NCBI GenBank assembly: GCA_905215615.1
Contig: CAJMQM010000034.1
Span: 1-9,763, forward strand
DNA: 9,763 nucleotides
Direction: 5' to 3'
From: an uncultured bacterium
Lineage (GTDB): Bacteria; Bacillota; Clostridia; TANB77; CAG-508
The notes under the pieces were generated by a model, which was not told the origin of the DNA, made no database searches, and saw nothing but the letters and a program-made list of their open reading frames with translations. Positions 6,190-9,763 of the stretch are shown piece by piece. The position numbers and the translations under genes were made by a program. The first letter of the stretch is position 1; every line of letters begins with the position of its first letter.

Positions 6190-7392
6190 TTAAAATAGTG
6201 CATAAAATATAATTAGCATTATTACAATTAAAATTAGTATTATTATATTTTGTTTTATTTTTGTTTTTTCTATATTACCACTTTTGTATAACATATCATA
6301 TTTGTTTTTAATTTTATTAAATAGCTTCTCTATTTTCAATTTTTCGTTCCAGTTTCTCTCCAAATTACTGCCTGTTTCATCATTTGTAGCTTCTTCAATC
6401 CAAAAGTTTTTAGTAAAACTTAAAAACTCATTTTTACAGTCTTTTCTATCTAGTTCGTAGTTTACTTTTGCTAAATAGAATTTTTTGTATAAGCATAATA
6501 TGTATAAATACAAATGCTCACTTTCAAATCTAAATGGTAATTTTGTATAATTATCTACATTTATATCTGATGTAAGTAAGGCTGTACCTATATTAGAGAA
6601 ACCATATTTTATGTATTTTGAATTTGGCAAGTTGTTAAAATAATCTTCCATTGTTAAGTCGTTTAATTCTTTATTTGCAGGTAGAACTTTAAAAAACTTA
6701 AAAAATAGTTTTTCTATAGATTTTACATCTACATTGTCGTTCCAGTCTTCTTGCGAAATACACGCATATGAGTATGTTATAAAACGCTCTTGCTCAATAT
6801 TTAAGTCTTCTGCTAGCTTGTTATTTCCTGTTATATCTTTAATAAATTTTGTTATTTCTTTTGCATCTTTAAAATTATTAGTTTGTATTTTTATATTTTC
6901 AAATTCCTTTAACCCTTCTGCTTTAGACGTTATATCTCTAAATTTATAATTAAAGTTCAATACTTCTGAAAAATTGTTATGCTCTCCATCTATTATTGTT
7001 TTAAATAGTAGAAAGCATATTCCTGTATTAAAACAAATTAGCTGTACTTTTGTTATATCAAAATATATTCCGTCTTCATTTTCCACTTTTCCTTGGGCAT
7101 TTTGCTTTAGCTCGTAGTCAAACATTGTACATGGATACTTTGCTAAAATATTTGCTTTAAATTCATTGTCTAAGCTTTCTAATTCCCTCATTTGTTGCTT
7201 ACTATAATTGAAACTCCAAAACATAAACTTTCTTATGTTTGGTAAAAAGTATTGATAAATTGATAAATCTTTGGCTATATCAAACTTTTTCATTGTGCAT
7301 TTTTTATCTTTTAGTAATTTTAGCAAATATCTGTTATAGTTTTTTTCTTCAATTACATACGGATATATAAAGTACGTGTATTGGTACCTCAT
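6190..7392 (-). CDS. Unrecognised tail-anchored membrane protein
   Basis: I do not recognise this 400-residue protein. The N-terminus is very rich in aromatic residues (MRYQYTYFIYPYVIEE...), followed by a mixed alpha/beta-looking region with scattered Trp, Phe and Tyr, with no catalytic signature I can name. From about 290 on it reads as long helices (ESEHLYLYILCLYKKFYLAK, then charged Lys/Glu-rich stretches). It ends in one hydrophobic helix, about 381-399 (NIIILILIVIMLIIFYALF), at the very C-terminus, so it should be tail-anchored with the bulk in the cytoplasm. The helix-then-membrane ending loosely recalls CorA-like proteins, but the GMN signature and a second membrane helix are absent. 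The start is uncertain: ATG at 7392 (chosen) or TTG at 7404, both with weak ribosome sites. It lies about 82 bases downstream of the WG-repeat gene and may be translated from the same mRNA. Confidence 0.75.
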   Translation of the reverse strand: MRYQYTYFIYPYVIEEKNYNRYLLKLLKDKKCTMKKFDIAKDLSIYQYFLPNIRKFMFWSFNYSKQQMRELESLDNEFKANILAKYPCTMFDYELKQNAQGKVENEDGIYFDITKVQLICFNTGICFLLFKTIIDGEHNNFSEVLNFNYKFRDITSKAEGLKEFENIKIQTNNFKDAKEITKFIKDITGNNKLAEDLNIEQERFITYSYACISQEDWNDNVDVKSIEKLFFKFFKVLPANKELNDLTMEDYFNNLPNSKYIKYGFSNIGTALLTSDINVDNYTKLPFRFESEHLYLYILCLYKKFYLAKVNYELDRKDCKNEFLSFTKNFWIEEATNDETGSNLERNWNEKLKIEKLFNKIKNKYDMLYKSGNIEKTKIKQNIIILILIVIMLIIFYALF

Positions 7393-7433
7393 CTTTAGTT
7401 CCAAAGCTCTTTCACTTTCCCTATATAAGAATT

Positions 7434-7464
7434 TAGGTTTTTAAAGGATTAACCTATAAACCTA
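7434..7464 (-). other. Imperfect hairpin between the WG-repeat gene and the tail-anchored gene
   Basis: TAGG at 7434-7437 pairs with CCTA at 7461-7464. An inner arm, TTTAAAGG (7440-7447) against CCTATAAA (7453-7460), adds seven pairs with one mismatch, plus a 2-base bulge between the arms. It starts 11 bases after the WG-gene stop. No T-run follows on the minus strand, so it is not a standard terminator. It may stabilise the upstream message or be incidental. Confidence 0.35.
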
Positions 7465-7474
7465 TTATTATATT

Positions 7475-8989
7475 TTATTTTGTATAATAATTTAAGTTTA
7501 AGTCTTCTCCTAAGTGCCAATCATCTATAAATTCTATTAATGAATTATTTTCCATCGTGTATTGTGGTTCTACTACTTCTCTTCCTTTTGAGTCAATAGC
7601 ACCCCAGTTTCCGTCTTTTTTTACACTTGCATAACCAAAACTATTTTGTTCTGTTGCATCATCATAAATATAATCTACAATAACAATTCCGTCTTTATTT
7701 ACGAAACCATATTTATCGTCTTTTTTGCTTAAGAATAATGTATTACTTTTTAGCAATTCTATATTAGTTTTTTCTTCAAACTTGAAATTATAATATTTGT
7801 ATTCTCCATTTGTTCTAACTTTCATATAGCCATTTTCTGTGTTTATTTCTGATATAATTCCGCTTAATTTTACTTCAAAGTTTCTATCTGTTAAGTCATT
7901 GTCTATGCTACCATTTGTACTTCCCTCGAAAAATCCTTCTGTTTGTCTGTAAATTAAATTATCATATTTGAAGTCTAATACTGTAGTCCCATCTATATTT
8001 ATAATTCCATATTTATTATCTTTTTTAACTATATAATTGTTTTCGTATGTATAGCTCATGTCGTCATATTCTATATTAATTTTTGTTTCTCCATCTGTTG
8101 CTAATACACCATATTTATTACCTTTTTTTATAATAACATTATCTCCATTTATTGATGCAACGTCATCAAATGCAGATGTTAAATATAAATTTCCAGATCT
8201 ATCTGCTACAGACCATTTTCCATCTTGTTTTACAACATATTTGTTGTCTCCATATACTTGTTTAATATCTTGATATGTATTTTCAAAAATTATTGTTTTG
8301 TCTGGTTTTACTAAACCATATTTATCGTTTTCGTCTATTAAAATATAACCATCTGAAGCTTTGTCTGTTAGTGGTTTTATGTCTTTATAATTATTTTCAG
8401 CTATAACTGCTCCAATGTTATCTACTAACCCCTTTTTACCATCTTTTACAGTAACAAATGTATTTTCTATACCTTGTAATGCGGTAATAGAGTCGTATTC
8501 ACAGTTTAATAAAGTTTTTCCATTAAAATCTATTAAGCCATATTTTCCGTCTTTTGATACTAATAATACATCATCTTCATACCATAAATTATTATTTACA
8601 TCATAGTTTTCAATTGCTTGAATTCCATCATATTCTGTAAATATTTGGCTCTCTTTTTCATTTATTGCTTTTGTTTTATATTCGTTTGTATCGTAATTTA
8701 CATCATATGTGCAAATAAATACTGCTTTCTTTGAGTTTGGTACTATAATTGTTTCATCATATGTAGGTTTTACTATTTCTTTTCCTTTTGAGTCTATTAC
8801 TCCCCATTTTCCTTCTGTATATGCTGCAAAGTATTCTGTTGCAACTACTTTACTTTCTACTTTTGTTCCACCAAATAGTTTTGTTATAGATATTACAACT
8901 ATTATTAGTAGTGCTAATGCTATTAACACTGCAACTACTTTTTTTATATTTAATTTGCCTTCTCCACTATATCGTCTACCTCTACCCAT
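7475..8989 (-). CDS. Membrane-anchored WG-repeat (beta-propeller-like) protein
   Basis: 504-residue protein with a basic N-terminus (MGRGRRYSGEGK), one membrane helix at about 17-36 (KVVAVLIALALLIIVVISIT), and then almost only WG/KWG repeats, most likely exposed outside the membrane. Units of the form G-K-[WY]-G-[VL]-I-D-x-x-G-K-x-[VI]-x-x-x-Y-D begin near residues 60, 148, 184, 222, 257, 291, 325, 425 and 460, with a degenerate copy near 395. The long spacings after units 1 and 7 are filled with less regular sequence. WG repeats are thought to form beta-sheet or propeller surfaces for binding; no enzyme activity is known and the ligand here is unknown. The start is the ATG at 8989, 4 bases after GGAGGT. 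An upstream ATG (9001) is part of that ribosome site and is rejected. The leader holds a perfect 13-bp dyad. Confidence 0.88.
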   Translation of the reverse strand: MGRGRRYSGEGKLNIKKVVAVLIALALLIIVVISITKLFGGTKVESKVVATEYFAAYTEGKWGVIDSKGKEIVKPTYDETIIVPNSKKAVFICTYDVNYDTNEYKTKAINEKESQIFTEYDGIQAIENYDVNNNLWYEDDVLLVSKDGKYGLIDFNGKTLLNCEYDSITALQGIENTFVTVKDGKKGLVDNIGAVIAENNYKDIKPLTDKASDGYILIDENDKYGLVKPDKTIIFENTYQDIKQVYGDNKYVVKQDGKWSVADRSGNLYLTSAFDDVASINGDNVIIKKGNKYGVLATDGETKINIEYDDMSYTYENNYIVKKDNKYGIINIDGTTVLDFKYDNLIYRQTEGFFEGSTNGSIDNDLTDRNFEVKLSGIISEINTENGYMKVRTNGEYKYYNFKFEEKTNIELLKSNTLFLSKKDDKYGFVNKDGIVIVDYIYDDATEQNSFGYASVKKDGNWGAIDSKGREVVEPQYTMENNSLIEFIDDWHLGEDLNLNYYTK

Positions 8990-8993
8990 TTTT

Positions 8994-8999
8994 ACCTCC
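8994..8999 (-). promoter_or_regulatory. Ribosome binding site that fixes the WG-gene start
   Basis: GGAGGT (8999-8994) lies 4 bases before the ATG at 8989. The alternative ATG at 9001-8999 overlaps this site and has no site of its own. Confidence 0.85.
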
Positions 9000-9016
9000 A
9001 TATATAAAACTAAAAA

Positions 9017-9049
9017 ATATAGTATAGCTTTTTTATAGCTATACTATAT
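9017..9049. repeat. Perfect 13-bp inverted repeat in the WG-gene leader
   Basis: ATATAGTATAGCT (9017-9029) and AGCTATACTATAT (9037-9049) are exact inverted copies around a 7-base loop. Read on the minus strand, the hairpin is followed by five T (9016-9012), so it also looks like an intrinsic terminator 28 bases before the start codon. The right arm contains the probable -10 box. It may therefore be an operator, an attenuator, or the terminator of an upstream transcript. Confidence 0.75.
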
Positions 9050-9072
9050 CATATTTGTGTACATAATTACAA
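9043..9072 (-). promoter_or_regulatory. Putative promoter of the WG-repeat gene
   Basis: On the minus strand TTGTAA (9072-9067), an 18-base spacer and TATAGT (9048-9043). The -10 box lies inside one arm of the 13-bp dyad, and transcription would begin near 9036, in the loop. Box matches are moderate (4 of 6 and 5 of 6). A weaker alternative lies further upstream (TTAACA, 17 bases, TGTAAT). Confidence 0.45.
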
Positions 9073-9202
9073 GAATTTAGGCGTATTTTGTTAAGTCTTT
9101 ATGAGAATATGTGTAAGGATTTATATTATATATATACTTATTTTAAATGTTTATTGTATATTTTGTCTAATAATTTTTTGGATTACATATTACGTATAAG
9201 AA

Positions 9203-9733
9203 TTACTTACCTTCCTTTTGTATTCTCTTTATCTCTTCTTCAGTTAATTTAGTTATTTTCATTATTACATCAATTGGGAAATTTTCTCTTAGCATACTTT
9301 TTACTATTTCTATTTTTTCTTTTCTCTCTCCTCTTGCCATTGCATCGTCTTCTCTTTGTTCTTGGTCCATCCTAAGTAATTCTGCTTTTAATAACCTTCT
9401 TCTTAGTAAATCATCTTGACTTATTCTATCTAATTCTTCTTTTGCTTTCTTTATATCTTCATTTTCTTCCATTATTTGAGCTACCTCCGCATCTTCTGGA
9501 TTTTCCAAAAACATCATCCATTGTAGTACTTCGTCTCTCTTATTTTTCTCATATTCTTTTATTGCTTTTGGTAACTCTATAATATATAATTCAAAATAGT
9601 CTGTCAACTTGATTTTATAGTATTTTTCCTCCGTTATTCTCCATTTTGTGCATGATTTCTCTATTTCTCTAAATTGTTCTATATTACCTTTTGCAACAAA
9701 TTTCGTAGTCGTTTTTTCGACAAAAACTGCGTT
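9203..9733 (-). pseudogene. C-terminal remnant of an Rpn/PD-(D/E)XK nuclease-family transposase-like protein
   Basis: The open frame runs from just after a TAA (9736-9734) to the stop at 9203, 176 codons. It has no ATG or GTG; the first TTG (9607) codes for the Leu of the conserved LTDYFELYIIELPK motif, so it is not a real start. That motif, preceded by CTKWRITEEKYY, and the charged helical tail with MMFLENPEDAE, ISQDDLLRRRLLKAE and a final MLRENFPIDVIMKITKLTEEEIKRIQ, are typical of the C-terminal part of Rpn-family recombination-promoting nucleases (PDDEXK_2). Full-length members are about 270-320 residues, with the nuclease domain N-terminal. Here the nuclease motifs (PD...ExK) are absent, and the frame is closed upstream by a stop inside the window. 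The gene therefore looks truncated or frameshifted and not functional as a nuclease. The window ends 27 bases after that stop, so an N-terminal part in another frame cannot be excluded. Confidence 0.6.
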
Positions 9734-9763
9734 TTATTTAGGTTGTGATATAAAAAATAGTTT

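Noticed and set aside
8709..9038. 109-codon plus-strand frame across the WG-gene start
   Set aside because: Antisense to the membrane helix and first repeat of the WG gene, and crosses its promoter dyad; no ribosome site.
9203..9607. A complete 134-residue gene starting at TTG 9607
   Set aside because: That TTG is the Leu of a conserved motif, and the frame with family-like sequence continues upstream of it without a start codon.

Overview
The window is AT-rich, by eye about 30% G+C or lower. It carries strong AGGAGG-type ribosome binding sites, one clear GTG start, and a perfect consensus housekeeping promoter. The gene set fits a low-GC Firmicute of class Clostridia, possibly an uncultured gut-type lineage: a YabE-like/SleB-like wall hydrolase with a G5 domain, a LemA/HtpX pair, a WG-repeat membrane protein and an Rpn-type nuclease remnant. 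Genus cannot be fixed from the sequence.

Layout. Left block (1-2070, minus strand): exodeoxyribonuclease III, preceded by a secreted cell-wall hydrolase (ubiquitin-like DUF348, G5, SleB-type catalytic domain). An intrinsic terminator separates the two, so they are separate units. Centre-left block (2210-3790, plus strand): lemA and an htpX-like M48 protease, divergent from the hydrolase and joined by a hairpin-bearing spacer. A long two-way terminator hairpin (3814-3882) separates them from the convergent minus-strand block. That block, in order of transcription (right to left), runs: Rpn-like remnant (9733-9203), WG-repeat membrane protein (8989-7475), unrecognised tail-anchored protein (7392-6190), holo-ACP synthase (6027-5566), TatD-family hydrolase (5361-4582) and SAM methyltransferase (4563-3907).

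How the genes fit together. Most are housekeeping: DNA repair (Xth, possibly TatD), activation of acyl carrier protein for lipid synthesis (AcpS), membrane protein quality control (HtpX with LemA) and wall remodelling (SleB-like). tatD and the methyltransferase are 18 nt apart and almost certainly cotranscribed. The WG protein and the tail-anchored protein are about 80 nt apart and may form a membrane-associated pair. No gap exceeds 300 bases. No tRNA, rRNA, CRISPR array, riboswitch or intact mobile element was seen.

I see no complete novel defence or mobile system. The observations most worth following are a perfect 13-bp dyad over the presumed promoter of the WG gene, the unrecognised tail-anchored protein beside it, an Asn-rich insertion in AcpS, and the decayed Rpn-type nuclease at the right edge. 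All similarity calls come from reading motifs; no database search was run.
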